A DNA stretch of 64,000 nt from the IMG/VR virus record IMGVR_UViG_3300027844_001828, positions 62,001 to 126,000 of that record. One strand, given 5' to 3'. Below, in pieces: positions 9,633 to 19,300 of this stretch (position 1 is its first letter; each line of letters begins with the position of its first letter). The notes beneath the pieces were generated by a model. The model made no database searches. It was given only the letters and a program-made list of their open reading frames with translations, and was not told where the DNA came from. This DNA is from a virus. The position numbers and the translations under genes were made by a program.

Positions 9633-10031
9633 ATGTTAGATGTATTAAATAAGTTGGGTGATTACGAAATACTTGAGAAGTTCGAAGAAGTTCTCAGAGA
9701 AAAATCACCAGCGGCATCATTGGGGTATTTCACCGGGGAACTGGAGAGAGACCCAGAAGGGATCGTAATCCGATTGAGGGTTGCCGCGATGGTAGATTCC
9801 GCCGGAGAAGAAGACTTTTCTACTAATGAGGATCTCAAATCCATTGTGGTGAAATTCCCTGAAGGCGATGTTGATTTCAGAGTAGAAGAGACGGTTGAAG
9901 TTTCTGGAATGGAAATGGAAGTCGTGTACAGGCCGGTCGATGAAAGTTCGGTTGTATCTGTTGAGAAAGAGGTAGCACCAGTTGATAAAGATTTTGTAAG
10001 GGTCCAAAAGGACATTGTGAAATTAACGTAA
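9633..10031 (+). CDS. hypothetical acidic protein
   Basis: The ATG at 9633 follows TAGGAG by 6 nt; a TTG six bases earlier gives only two more residues and overlaps the ribosome site. The 132-residue product is strongly acidic, with repeated Glu/Val stretches (FRVEETVEVSGMEMEVVY) suggestive of beta strands. No family recognised. It heads a unit that continues with the gene at 10055. Confidence 0.7.
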   Translation: MLDVLNKLGDYEILEKFEEVLREKSPAASLGYFTGELERDPEGIVIRLRVAAMVDSAGEEDFSTNEDLKSIVVKFPEGDVDFRVEETVEVSGMEMEVVYRPVDESSVVSVEKEVAPVDKDFVRVQKDIVKLT

Positions 10032-10054
10032 ATAGTTGAAGGAGTGGGGGCACT

Positions 10055-10717
10055 ATGGCAGAAGAATTCGATAAGGCGTTCGATAGCGCAACGGTTACTG
10101 AGGGAAACCCCACAGTAAAACCACATAGTCAAGACCCTAGTGTCCCGCCACCTTCACTTGAAAAGAAGAAAGAGCTTATTGCATCAACCGAGACATTCAA
10201 TGACCTATTGAAAGATGTTCAGGACTTGATGGAAGAGCTACCGATTAAGTCCAGAGAAGAATACGCCGGTTTGAGAATAGAGATCAGGGAATGCACACTT
10301 GAGTACGTAGATGATCCATCTCCGCTTGTCCTTAGCCAGCAAATGGCAAAGACCCAGGTTTTCAAGGATAGACTTCTTGAAATAAAGCTCGATGCAGAAA
10401 CCACATTCATTGCCCTCAAGAGAATCTATAATAATTTATTAGATGCTTTTATTGGAATCAGTGAAAACAAGTCTGCCGATAAAAGAAAAGGCGAAGCGTC
10501 TTTAAGATTATCAAGATTTAATTTGATCCTCGCAGAAGCGGAAGCGTTCGCTAATTACTGCCGATCAATCTGCGAAAACCTTGAGAGTCAACGGAATACA
10601 ATTTCTAGAAGAATAACATGTAACGAGCACCGTATTAAAATAGGAGAGTTAGGTGCGGGAATGGGGCAAAATATTTCTGAAAAAATTGACGAAAAAGATC
10701 CCTGGAACAAGGTATAA
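10055..10717 (+). CDS. hypothetical helical protein
   Basis: The 220-residue product is largely helical by eye, with long runs of Glu, Lys and Leu (KSREEYAGLRIEIRECTLEY). A possible coiled coil lies in the middle. GAAGGAG precedes the ATG by 10 nt. It sits between a polymerase operon and the probable SSB, so a replication accessory role is possible but unsupported. No motif recognised. Confidence 0.7.
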   Translation: MAEEFDKAFDSATVTEGNPTVKPHSQDPSVPPPSLEKKKELIASTETFNDLLKDVQDLMEELPIKSREEYAGLRIEIRECTLEYVDDPSPLVLSQQMAKTQVFKDRLLEIKLDAETTFIALKRIYNNLLDAFIGISENKSADKRKGEASLRLSRFNLILAEAEAFANYCRSICENLESQRNTISRRITCNEHRIKIGELGAGMGQNISEKIDEKDPWNKV

Positions 10718-10729
10718 TGACAATTCTTA

Positions 10730-10738
10730 TGGTATAAT
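10730..10738 (+). promoter_or_regulatory. extended -10 promoter element
   Basis: TGGTATAAT matches an extended -10 (TG-n-TATAAT), about 80 nt before the SSB-like gene. No good -35 is seen at 16-18 nt. A second TATAAT lies at 10713-10718. Confidence 0.45.
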
Positions 10739-10819
10739 ATACTTATACTGGAGAACCGTGTTAATCCACCCAAAACGGCTAAGATTAACGCAAAAAAATC
10801 CCAACAAAGGAGAAACATA

Positions 10820-11650
10820 ATGAGTAACGAAAAAACAACCCCCGCAGCAAATGACGTAGGCTACGCAGACTGGGCCGATGTCGCCACCCCCAAGAATAAC
10901 AACAATTCCAATTCGGATGCTACGAGACTTGCTTACCTTACTATCAAAGAAGGTGAGCAGTCCAGAGTACGATTGATTGGACACCCGTATCCTTTTAAGA
11001 AGCACTACAAGCCGATCAGGGCAACTTCCCCCGGTTTGGAAGAAGATGTTTGCTGGCAGGCCGGTAACGTCCCAGGTGATAGATACATTATCCACGTCCT
11101 TGATAGGAACGATGATAATCAGATCAAGCTTCTCGAAGGTGGATCACTTCTTTTCGGAGTTTTCAAGAACTACTACACAATCACTGGCAATGAGCCCGGT
11201 GGTGCTGTAGCTCCTGACTTCGTTATTTCGAAAGAAGTTCCAATGAAGGATGGCAAGAAAGATTTCAGAAGTACGAAGTATCCGTGCATGAATCTTGAGG
11301 CTGTTGCCCTCACTGCCGAAGAGCAGACTTACATTGATGAGAACGCTCTTGATCTTAAGGAAAAGATCAAGCCGACCGATCCCGCGATCATCGCCGAAAT
11401 GTTCGAGGATTCAAAGACTCGTTCAAACGAAGATCCGATTCCGGGAACGAAGGAATGGTGGAGCGCAAGAAGAGAAAGACGTGTTGCACAGGGCGATGCC
11501 GCCCCAGCACCAGCATCAGATGGAGCGGGCTCAGGTCCGTCGATTCCAGGTGTAGACGCAGAAGGCTCCGCAGAGTCTGGAGAAAGCTTCCAGTCTATCT
11601 TCGACGAAGGTAGCAAAGAGAAATCGGAAGCTGGTTCTACCGCATATTAA
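10820..11650 (+). CDS. probable single-stranded DNA-binding protein
   Basis: This 276-residue protein has a central beta-rich domain (SRVRLIGHPYPFKKHYKPI, then YIIHVLDRNDDNQIKLLEGG) like the core of phage gp32-type ssDNA-binding proteins. A low-complexity Ala/Pro/Gly/Ser linker follows, then an acidic tail containing SFQSIFDEG. Such a detachable acidic tail is typical of SSBs. It directly precedes recA, and a protein at 39158 carries a matching FANIFEEG tail. The zinc ligands of T4 gp32 are not obvious. An AAAGGAG site precedes the ATG. The assignment rests on pattern and context rather than a catalytic motif. Confidence 0.65.
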   Translation: MSNEKTTPAANDVGYADWADVATPKNNNNSNSDATRLAYLTIKEGEQSRVRLIGHPYPFKKHYKPIRATSPGLEEDVCWQAGNVPGDRYIIHVLDRNDDNQIKLLEGGSLLFGVFKNYYTITGNEPGGAVAPDFVISKEVPMKDGKKDFRSTKYPCMNLEAVALTAEEQTYIDENALDLKEKIKPTDPAIIAEMFEDSKTRSNEDPIPGTKEWWSARRERRVAQGDAAPAPASDGAGSGPSIPGVDAEGSAESGESFQSIFDEGSKEKSEAGSTAY

Positions 11651-11677
11651 TCGGTAAGAAAATAATAGAATAGAGAA

Positions 11678-11707
11678 AACGCATGGGTCAATTGTGGCCC
11701 ATGCGTT
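11678..11707 (+). terminator. hairpin after SSB-like gene
   Basis: AACGCATGGG and CCCATGCGTT form a perfect 10-bp stem with a 10-nt loop, 27 nt after the stop codon. The following GACTTTATC is T-rich but not a long T run. It may act as a terminator, an mRNA 3' stabiliser, or both before recA. Confidence 0.7.
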
Positions 11708-11748
11708 GACTTTATCTAACATGTAAACACAATATTCGGAGAAGTATT

Positions 11749-12993
11749 ATGAGTAAAGAAATCATAGATGTAGTGGGCGAAGCGATTGCTCATTATGCAA
11801 AACTATCAAAGGCTGGGAAGAATCCGCTGGATGTCAATCGCGGAACCCCGGAACAGGCTAAAATGAGAAAGGGCTTGGCGGTCACAGATTTGTCAACACT
11901 TTCTGTTAATGTATCAAAGGCCGCAGAATTCACAGAAGTTGTTCCAACAGGGATAGAAGAGTTTGATATCGCATCAGGAATTGGTGGTGTGCCAAGAAAC
12001 GGGAAAACCATTGAGTTATTTGGTGTTGAAAGTGGTGGTAAGAGTTGGTTGGCTTACAAGATAATTGCAGCGTTCCAAAGAGAAGGTTTAATAGCGGGGC
12101 TTCTTGATTTAGAAGATTCGGCGTCGTTGCCTTGGCTCACTGGATTGGACGTTAATCCAGAACATTTGATCTATGAAAATGGATTCAGATCTGGAGAAAC
12201 TTGGATGCAATTGACGAATGACTTGTGCGCAGGCGGTTACTTAGACTTGTTAGTCGTAGACTCAACAGCCGCAGTTGTTCCAGAAGCGCAAATTAACGCT
12301 CCAGCGGGAAAGCAGAACGTCGCTCTTCTTGCCAGATTGTTATCTCAAGAAATCCCTAAAGTATGTGGTGCGGCGAAGTCCAAAGAAGGAAAGGGTGGAA
12401 AGGCAACTACTGTTATTTGGATAAATCAAGTTCGTGAAAAGCCAGGTGTCACATGGGGAAATCCCGAAGTCACCCCCGGTGGTAAGGCATTGAAGTTCTA
12501 TTCTGATATGAGAATAGACGTAAGAAAGAAGTCTATTACCAAGCAAAAAGTTGGTGAGGATGAAATTCCTATTGCGCAGATATCCAGTGGTCAATTTGTC
12601 AAGAATAAGTTGGCTCCGCCATATAGAAAGTTCTTGGTAAACATTAACTTTGATGCGACGTTGTCGAATCCACTTGTTATGCTTGTGCATCATTCGTATG
12701 AAAAGAAGTTGTTCGCAAAGTATAAAGGCGAATATAGATTCGTCCCAGAGGATAAGAAAGACAAGAATGTCCCAACAGGTGAGGACAATCTTGTCGATCT
12801 TGCTAATTGGGCATACGAGAATAGCAAAACATTTGAGCTTGTATCAAGAGTTACACAAGCGTATGAAGACGCTGTTGAAGATATCCCCACATTCTTGGGA
12901 GATATTGACGAAGGCGTATTACCACCACCGAGAGTCGGTGAAAACAATGCAGTTACTGAGGAAGAGGTAGCTGCTGAGGAAGAGGCGGCTTAA
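11749..12993 (+). CDS. recA: RecA recombinase
   Basis: This is an ATP-dependent strand-exchange protein of 414 residues, longer than the usual 350. Walker A is GVESGGKSW (residues 92-100). Walker B lies in LDLLVVDSTAAVVP, and WINQVREKPGVTWGNPEVTPGGKALKF covers the L2 region and the sequence after it. N-terminal polymerisation sequence is divergent from bacterial RecA, as in phage RecA/UvsX proteins. The C-terminal 40 residues are acidic (EEEVAAEEEAA), the usual autoinhibitory tail. A GGAG site precedes the ATG. The stop is followed after 2 nt by the primase start, so the two are co-transcribed. Confidence 0.95.
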   Translation: MSKEIIDVVGEAIAHYAKLSKAGKNPLDVNRGTPEQAKMRKGLAVTDLSTLSVNVSKAAEFTEVVPTGIEEFDIASGIGGVPRNGKTIELFGVESGGKSWLAYKIIAAFQREGLIAGLLDLEDSASLPWLTGLDVNPEHLIYENGFRSGETWMQLTNDLCAGGYLDLLVVDSTAAVVPEAQINAPAGKQNVALLARLLSQEIPKVCGAAKSKEGKGGKATTVIWINQVREKPGVTWGNPEVTPGGKALKFYSDMRIDVRKKSITKQKVGEDEIPIAQISSGQFVKNKLAPPYRKFLVNINFDATLSNPLVMLVHHSYEKKLFAKYKGEYRFVPEDKKDKNVPTGEDNLVDLANWAYENSKTFELVSRVTQAYEDAVEDIPTFLGDIDEGVLPPPRVGENNAVTEEEVAAEEEAA

Positions 12994-12995
12994 TT

Positions 12996-13721
12996 GTGAG
13001 CGCATCTGTATTAGAAGATATTGCTGAGGGTAGCCACGAGCTTTTGATTAATGGTCATTGCAAAAAATCAGTTTATGATTATTTGTTAGAAACTCGTGGG
13101 CTTACTCCAGACACTATTAAGAAATTCAAGATCGGTTATTGCAGTGAGGAATTTGAGAGGACAATAAACATGGATTTCTATGATGGAAGGTCTTCATCTC
13201 CAGTTTTCAAATTCCCACTCAATATCCGTTCCAGGGTTATCATGCCAATATATGATGATTGTGGTAAATTAGTTTCTGTAGCAACAAGACCAATAGGGCC
13301 GGGACTCCCGTGGTGGAATACTCCATTTACGAAGTCAGCGGTCCTTTTTGGGCTTAATATGGCAAGAGACGCAACTTTTAGTAAAAATAAAATTTATGTA
13401 GTGGAAGGTTATTTAGACTCTTTGACGTTATATCAAAATGGGTTGTATAATGTAGTCGCCACTATGGGAACCCGATTCACTCTTGCGCATATAGGATTAA
13501 TCTCGCGTTATTGCAGAAACGTTTGTTTCTGTTTTGACTCAGACCTTCCAAAAGAAAATCATAAGTTAGGAGCGGGGCAAATGGCCAGGCAAAGGGCAAT
13601 GAAATTGTCTTCTGGCTACTTTGATGATATTTCATCAATATTGTTGCCTTTGAAAAACGATCCTGACGATTTCGTTAAGAAAAATGGTCTTTCTAAGATG
13701 CTGTTGCTTGAGGAATCATAA
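12996..13721 (+). CDS. DnaG-type primase catalytic core
   Basis: The 241-residue product covers the DnaG RNA-polymerase core. It has YLLETRGLTPDTIKKFKIGY, RVIMPIYDDCGKLVSVATRP, and a TOPRIM domain with VVEGYLDSLTLYQNG and CFDSDLP. The N-terminal zinc-binding domain and the C-terminal helicase-interaction domain of bacterial DnaG are absent, so it is a minimal primase. The start is a GTG two bases after the recA stop, with a weak AGGCGG upstream, suggesting coupling to recA translation. No DnaB-type replicative helicase is visible in the window. Confidence 0.85.
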   Translation: MSASVLEDIAEGSHELLINGHCKKSVYDYLLETRGLTPDTIKKFKIGYCSEEFERTINMDFYDGRSSSPVFKFPLNIRSRVIMPIYDDCGKLVSVATRPIGPGLPWWNTPFTKSAVLFGLNMARDATFSKNKIYVVEGYLDSLTLYQNGLYNVVATMGTRFTLAHIGLISRYCRNVCFCFDSDLPKENHKLGAGQMARQRAMKLSSGYFDDISSILLPLKNDPDDFVKKNGLSKMLLLEES

Positions 13722-13734
13722 TTGTAGGGATGTA

Positions 13735-14505
13735 ATGAAAAAGAAAAAAGCAGGCAGAGTGAAGTTCGGAATTGATAGAGATATTGAAAACGAGCAAGTT
13801 CGAAAATATATAGAGACTGGAGATGAGTTGATCATTGAAGAAGTCTATAAGAAACGAATTCCCACCATTGATCACTTAGGAAGGATTAATTCTTGGATTA
13901 CAGAAGATGCGTCTTCAGAAGTGAACCTTGTTTTTGTCCGGTGTATTCAGTCATATGGCAGGAATGGCAAGACAACTGATTTCAATACATTTTTCTACTC
14001 AAGTGTTAAAAACCATTTCGCTAACCTGTTGAAGAAGAAATACAGGAAGAAGAGAACCACCTTTAGGGGTGATGATCCAAGCATGCAGACGGTATCATTG
14101 GATAGTCCATGCTACGGTGACGATGGTCATGATATAAACCTCCATGAAATCATCCCAGACAACGCTATTGAAGAGAATGACGTTATTACTGAATGCCTGT
14201 CTGAGATATCAGGAGGCAATGAGTCAATCGTTGATATCCTATTAGATTTTGTTGACCTAACCAAAAGGCAGATTGTCAGAAGAGAATTTATCTTTGACAG
14301 AACCTTCCCTTTAATTAGCGGAGACGCCCATGATGATATCGTTCTCGGAATGGGCGTTCCAGCAGAAACGTTTGAGGTTTTGACCTCAAAAGTTAAAAAT
14401 GACAAGGTCTTTTGCAAAATTAAAATAGTTCCCCAGGAATTCATTAGTCATATTAGAGAGAAGATTGAGAGCAACGATGAAGTTCTCCATACTATCAGAA
14501 GATAG
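13735..14505 (+). CDS. sigma-70-like transcription factor
   Basis: This 256-residue protein has a segment FNTFFYSSVKNHFANLLKKKYRKKRT followed by VSLDSP and DGHDINLHEIIPD. That is the signature of sigma-70 region 2 and the start of region 3 in small phage-type sigma factors. The N-terminus is highly basic. Regions 1 and 4 are not evident. It could direct late or middle transcription, as T4 gp55 does, but that is inference. The ATG at 13735 has TAGGGA 5 nt upstream and is preferred over an in-frame start inside the primase gene. Confidence 0.65.
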   Translation: MKKKKAGRVKFGIDRDIENEQVRKYIETGDELIIEEVYKKRIPTIDHLGRINSWITEDASSEVNLVFVRCIQSYGRNGKTTDFNTFFYSSVKNHFANLLKKKYRKKRTTFRGDDPSMQTVSLDSPCYGDDGHDINLHEIIPDNAIEENDVITECLSEISGGNESIVDILLDFVDLTKRQIVRREFIFDRTFPLISGDAHDDIVLGMGVPAETFEVLTSKVKNDKVFCKIKIVPQEFISHIREKIESNDEVLHTIRR

Positions 14506-14554
14506 ATCTAATTCCCACCTTGTTTTCGACTAAAAGGGTAATTCTCTATTCTTG

Positions 14555-14563
14555 TGGTACAAT
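14555..14563 (+). promoter_or_regulatory. extended -10 promoter element before spoVS-like gene
   Basis: TGGTACAAT matches TG-n-TANNNT. No clear -35 lies at the right distance. It is placed about 55 nt before the next start in a 113-nt gap. Confidence 0.4.
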
Positions 14564-14618
14564 AAAGCTTAAGTCAATTATGCTTTAATAACACTGTATA
14601 TACACAAGGAGAAATAAT

Positions 14619-14948
14619 ATGTCTAATGAAAACACCGACGACGGAATTGTATTAAAGGTTAAGGCCGATGATCCAAATGCGACAGACGAAGAAAGGAAGA
14701 AAAAGTTAAAGTCATTAGCGGGCGCTATCGCTCACGGGCTGAGACAGGCTGGCGAAGTTAAGATTCGCTGTTTCGGAAACGCTACAATTGGCAAAGCTGC
14801 AAAAGCATGTGCTATTGCAAGAGGTATGGTCGCTGTACATGGTTATGACCTTTATATGACTTCATCATTTATTACAGCGGAGATGGGGGACATCACAAAA
14901 ACGGGGATATGTTTTACAGCATTCACAAACGAGAACAGGCCGGAATAA
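14619..14948 (+). CDS. SpoVS/Alba-like family protein
   Basis: The 109-residue product matches the SpoVS family across its length. LKVKADD, KKLKSLAGAIAHGLRQAGEVKI, AVKAVAIARG-like GKAAKACAIARGMVAVHG and DLYMTSSFITAEM line up with the known SpoVS core LKVSA...VAGALA...EIQAIG...KAVAIARGFVAPSG. SpoVS has an Alba-like fold and probably binds nucleic acid; its role in phages is unknown. A 20-residue acidic N-terminal extension is present. GGAG lies before the ATG. It heads a unit of four genes ending at a strong terminator. Confidence 0.85.
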   Translation: MSNENTDDGIVLKVKADDPNATDEERKKKLKSLAGAIAHGLRQAGEVKIRCFGNATIGKAAKACAIARGMVAVHGYDLYMTSSFITAEMGDITKTGICFTAFTNENRPE

Positions 14949-15283
14949 CACGATTAGCATCATTCGAAAAGAATGGTGACGCCGGTACTGATGATTTTTT
15001 ACAAATTCGCCAAGAAGCGGCTGTTCGCTTTATAGAAATTGCATTAACTGATGATTTTGTATTCAGGATTGCAGCTAACGGAAGAGTCAGAGAAGACTCT
15101 TCAGGCAATATTGAAGAGGGGAACAGGCTCGGATGGACGGTCGCCAAACCAAAAGGGATGAGTTTGAGCGATGTAACACTGGTCGCTGGAACAGCAAGCA
15201 TACCAGGGGTAAGTCACTCTATAGACCTTGTTTGTGACGATTTCGGTCTGAATTCACCGCATGCTTTTAAGAGGCTGTTCTAA
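14909..15283 (+). CDS. hypothetical protein
   Basis: This 124-residue frame starts inside the spoVS-like gene (40-nt overlap) after a weak GGGG. It has mixed beta-like sequence (DFVFRIAANGRVRED, DVTLVAGTASIPGV). No family recognised. The stop is 3 nt before the TTG start of the next gene. The start is uncertain, since no better initiation codon with a ribosome site was found. Confidence 0.55.
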   Translation: MFYSIHKREQAGITRLASFEKNGDAGTDDFLQIRQEAAVRFIEIALTDDFVFRIAANGRVREDSSGNIEEGNRLGWTVAKPKGMSLSDVTLVAGTASIPGVSHSIDLVCDDFGLNSPHAFKRLF

Positions 15284-15286
15284 TAT

Positions 15287-15796
15287 TTGTTTAGTGGATC
15301 GAAGGAATTTATATCAAAAACAAATAAAGAAATATCCACATGCCAAATGGAACAATATAGAGATTCATGCTCTGTTCATGAAATCCCATTTGGTTATGAA
15401 AGACATTGTGAAGAGTGCGGATATTCATGGAGCCCGCAAAACTATGTGTCAAATCCAGATACGCTTTGGTGGGATGGATTTTTCCATAATGACGGGACAG
15501 TTCGCCAGTTCTTCTTCACTGAAGAAGTAAAGCGTGATGTTGCCAGCATTATCATGGGCGAGGAAAACACAGTCCCAGCGTTTGGATTTGCTTTTTACAA
15601 ATATAAGCATGATGTCAGATTGCGTGAGCCGGTTCGTAGAAGTCTTGAATATTTCAACAACCCCGCAAAATCGTTCGGTTCTTCTCTCAAAAATAAAGGC
15701 GGCTTAGGCGGCACGAAGGGAACATCTTGTGGAGGGATTACTAAGTCTCACTCTCAATATGAGGGGGGTGGATTTAGAATCATACAATCCCCCTGA
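15287..15796 (+). CDS. hypothetical protein with CxxC knuckle
   Basis: A TTG start 3 nt after the previous stop opens a 169-residue frame. RHCEECGYSW is a probable half zinc knuckle, with a further Cys at residue 21. The end is Gly-rich (KNKGGLGGTKGTSCGG). The final 38 nt overlap the next gene in a different frame, and the switch point contains six consecutive G (15762-15767). A +1 shift there would fuse the two proteins, so the separate stop may not be the natural end. Confidence 0.55.
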   Translation: MFSGSKEFISKTNKEISTCQMEQYRDSCSVHEIPFGYERHCEECGYSWSPQNYVSNPDTLWWDGFFHNDGTVRQFFFTEEVKRDVASIIMGEENTVPAFGFAFYKYKHDVRLREPVRRSLEYFNNPAKSFGSSLKNKGGLGGTKGTSCGGITKSHSQYEGGGFRIIQSP

Positions 15797-16202
15797 AATG
15801 CTTTCTCGTGGGATGACCATTGGCGCGATGTCGGGAATTGGCGCTGCTGGCGCAGAGGATGAGTCTCTCGGTCTTGAGGCTACGGAGTATTCATGTGATT
15901 CCATACAGAGTATCGTAATGTCAGACGCAGCCCTCGACTGTGATCTTAGTGTTGACACAATACAGGCTGAGGCTTCAAGACAAAGGGAAGTTAAAAAGGA
16001 CGTTGCTGTTGGCGCGGGTGCTATTGATCAGAAGTTGACGGTTGATAATAGGCCACTTGATGAATATCACCAGGATGCGAAGGCGACCATGCGTATTTAC
16101 TTCGTTTTTGAGGATGAGTTAAAAAACTACATCCACAAGGGCGGAATTCATGAGCATGCGCAGGTCGCAGGCGGTTCACTCGCTGGAGTTCCAGTGGGTT
16201 AA
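15759..16202 (+). CDS. hypothetical protein, possible frameshift partner of the previous gene
   Basis: The frame contains MLSRGMTIGAMSGIGAAGAED and a charged C-terminal part (TMRIYFVFEDELKNYI). The ATG at 15759 has no ribosome site and lies inside the preceding gene, beside a run of six G. A GTG at 15729 is an alternative start. It may be translated by frameshifting from 15287, or by coupling. It ends 20 nt before a strong terminator. Confidence 0.55.
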   Translation: MRGVDLESYNPPEMLSRGMTIGAMSGIGAAGAEDESLGLEATEYSCDSIQSIVMSDAALDCDLSVDTIQAEASRQREVKKDVAVGAGAIDQKLTVDNRPLDEYHQDAKATMRIYFVFEDELKNYIHKGGIHEHAQVAGGSLAGVPVG

Positions 16203-16221
16203 TTTGAGAAATATAAAATGA

Positions 16222-16258
16222 AACAATGGGCGGCTAAACAGCCGCCCATTGTTGTTTA
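16222..16258 (+). terminator. intrinsic terminator
   Basis: AACAATGGGCGGCT and AGCCGCCCATTGTT form a perfect 14-bp stem with the tetraloop AAAC, followed by G and TTTATG. It closes the spoVS-like unit just before the SbcD-SbcC promoter. Confidence 0.9.
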
Positions 16259-16263
16259 TGGAC

Positions 16264-16292
16264 TTGACATATGGTGGTTTCCCCTGTATAAT
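16264..16292 (+). promoter_or_regulatory. consensus sigma-70 promoter for sbcD-sbcC fusion
   Basis: TTGACA (16264-16269), 17 nt, TATAAT (16287-16292). Both hexamers are perfect. This is the strongest predicted promoter in the window. Confidence 0.9.
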
Positions 16293-16337
16293 ATACGATA
16301 TACTTTACTCTAATTTTAATTAATCAGGAATTTAGAC

Positions 16338-19300
16338 ATGAGCCACAAAATTGCCATCATAGCAGATTTACATCTAAATAATAATCAATACGGCAAGACA
16401 GTAGAAGGCAGTGGACTTTTACTAAAAACAGATGACGCTCTAAAAGCATTCAAGTTCACCATTGATGAAAGTATCAAAAGGAAGGTTGATCATTACGTAA
16501 TAGCCGGGGATTTATTTGAGCACCCGTCCCCAACAAGCAAGATCAGAAGGCTTGTCAACGCCGAATTGCAGCGTTTGATCGATAATAAGATACTTATTAC
16601 GGCTCTAATTGGTAATCATGACCTTTGCAACGAACACCACGCCCTTGAGCCCTTAGTGGGTTGGAACAAGGGGTTAAGGGTTGCTTCAGACTTCGGTGTT
16701 GAAAGAAAAGAGAAGGCCACATACGTCTATGTTCCCCACACCTTTGATATCGAAAAAAGAAAGAAGTCATTCAAAGACTACATTGCCAAATTAAAAGACA
16801 CGGTTCACCCAGAGCCCGGACATAGAATTGTCATGTTTGGCCATTTTCCCGTATTCGGAGCGTTACAAAACGATAGCGTTACAAATAAGAACGATAGGAA
16901 TGTGGCTATTGAAGAACTTATTGATCTAGATTATGATGCTATTTTCCTCGGCGATTTCCACAAGAGACAAAAACTTTCTGACTCTGGACAAATTTATTAT
17001 GTCGGAAGTCCAGAGAAAGTTGATTTCTCAGAGAGAAACCAAGACAAGGGATTTTGTATTTATGATGTAGTTACAAATGATATTGAATGGATCAATTATG
17101 AAGGTAGCCGACCGTTAATAGAAATAACTGGTGACAACGTTGATGAAATTGATCTTCAAATTGAAAACTTAGACCTCAATAACGCCATTGTGAAAATAAA
17201 AGTAACGGGATCTGACGAAGAGTTTGCTTATGTACAACAAAGATTTAATGAGTTATCTGGAAAGGTTTCAGAATCTGGCAGTGTATTCTTCGCCGGATTA
17301 GAAAGAGTACAGAATGAAGACGACGATGAAGACGACGAAGACAGTGAGTCTATCAAGGAGTTACATGCCGGATCAATAAACGTCTTCGACATTGTTCAGA
17401 AGAATATTGAGAGCGAAGATATTTCAGATGATGAAAAAGATAATCGCATATCAATCTTGAGACAGGTTGAAAAAGAAGTCGCTTCAGAATTGCAGTTGTC
17501 AACAGACGTTTCATTCAAAGACAAGCGAACGATAAAGTTTAAGAGTGTTAAGCTCCATAACTTTTGTAGGTTCGGAGAGAAGGACAACGTCGTCGATTTT
17601 GACAAGCTCTTTGAGGACGCAAACGGATCAAGCATGGCATCTATATCTGGCATCGTTGACGGGAACCCCTCTGAGTCAAATGGTTCTGGAAAGTCTACGA
17701 TATTAGAATCTATAGCATATGTTCTTTATGAAAGAATGCCGAGATTGTCGTTATTCAAAGACCCATCAAAGTCAAGAGATAAATCGAAGAAGACGACCTT
17801 TGAAATAATAAGGACAGACGATGCTGGAAAGTTTGCGTGTAAGGAAGCCTATGCCGAGTTGACTATGGAGGTCTCTGGAAGCGAGTGGGTGATTCGTCGT
17901 GGAAGAAAGGTTCAAAAGAATGACAAGCATACAGCAATTTTGGAACTCTCGAAAGATGGTGAGCCATACAATAGTAGAAAATCAAAAGACCCCAATGATG
18001 TGATCAAAGATTTGATCGGAGTTGATTATGAACCATTTTGCAACAGCGTGTTCTTTGCCCAAAAGGATACGAGTAAACTTTTCACAGCAACGCCTGGGGT
18101 AAGGATTGATACAATCTTGAATATTCTTGGCGTTCTTTCAGACATTACATCAGCAATAGAAAAGATTCGGGAGAGAAAGAAGACAGTCGCCGCCGAAATC
18201 TCGACTCTTTCAGGACGTGTTGATACCCTTAAAGAAATGTCAAGTCATGACGAAGATACGTTGGCGAGTAAAATATCCGAATTAGTCACAGAGACTGAAG
18301 AGTTTGACGAGAAGATAAAGAAGAACGATAAAAATACTGTAAAGATAAGGGGCTTGAAAGATAAGAAAGTCGCTCGCCGGGAAGAGATGAATTTATCATT
18401 GAAAGGATTAGATGATAAGATAGACTCGGTTGACGAGAAGGGTTCGGCAGAGTCTTTGAGCTTGAAATATGAGATATCCTCATGTGAAGATCAAGTGAAA
18501 GCTATTAATGAACGTGATAAAAGATTTTCTGATGATAAGGAAATACTCAGAGTTGAATACGAAAATTACTTGAAGATCAGAGATGGGATAAAAGAGCAGG
18601 ATCTTGAAGTTTCTCTTGAAAAAATTTCAGCTGCAAAATTAGAGAAGGTCGGATTATCCCAAAGCAAGTTTAAGTGTCAGGAAGAAATAGTTACCTTCGC
18701 CGGTAAAAGGGCACAGTATGAATCTGACGGATTACATGCAATGCAATCTCTTGAAAAATATAAGAGCGTGTTGAACACTGTTAAAGGGCAGGATGTCAAG
18801 TGCCCGCATTGTGGCTCAGTTCATGATAGGGATCACTACGATAAAGAGATAGATAATTTGAGAGAGAAGATCCGAGTTTCAGAAAGAGAAGCTGCGGAAG
18901 TGAAGGGTAAAAATAAGGAAAGCGAAAAAAGACTCGTTGGATTTGTAAAGACAGAAGAAGGATTGGATTTTGTTATTGACAGAGCGCCCCAAGTCGTTTC
19001 TCAATTGCAAAAGAGAAAAGATGCCGTCATTGGATTGGATGCTGTTGGTAAAAAGATCGTAGAATTGAAAAAAAGAATGGCGGAGCCCGTCTCTACTGAC
19101 ACCTTTGAGTCATTAGGTGAGCGCATGAAAGAGGCCAAGTCAAAACTTGAGGGGATACAGTTAAAGTACCACAAGATGAAAGAAGGATGGTTAAAAGAAA
19201 CCACCGTCTTGAATAGTGACATAAGAGCAATCAAGCATGACATTGTTATGATAGATGACAATGTGGTAATAAGTGAACAATTGAGTAAGACTCTCATGGG

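Noticed and set aside
9662-10132. 156-codon minus-strand ORF opposite the 9.6-kb gene
   Set aside because: Ser/Thr-rich antisense of an acidic coding region, without a ribosome site; the plus-strand gene has a promoter and TAGGAG.
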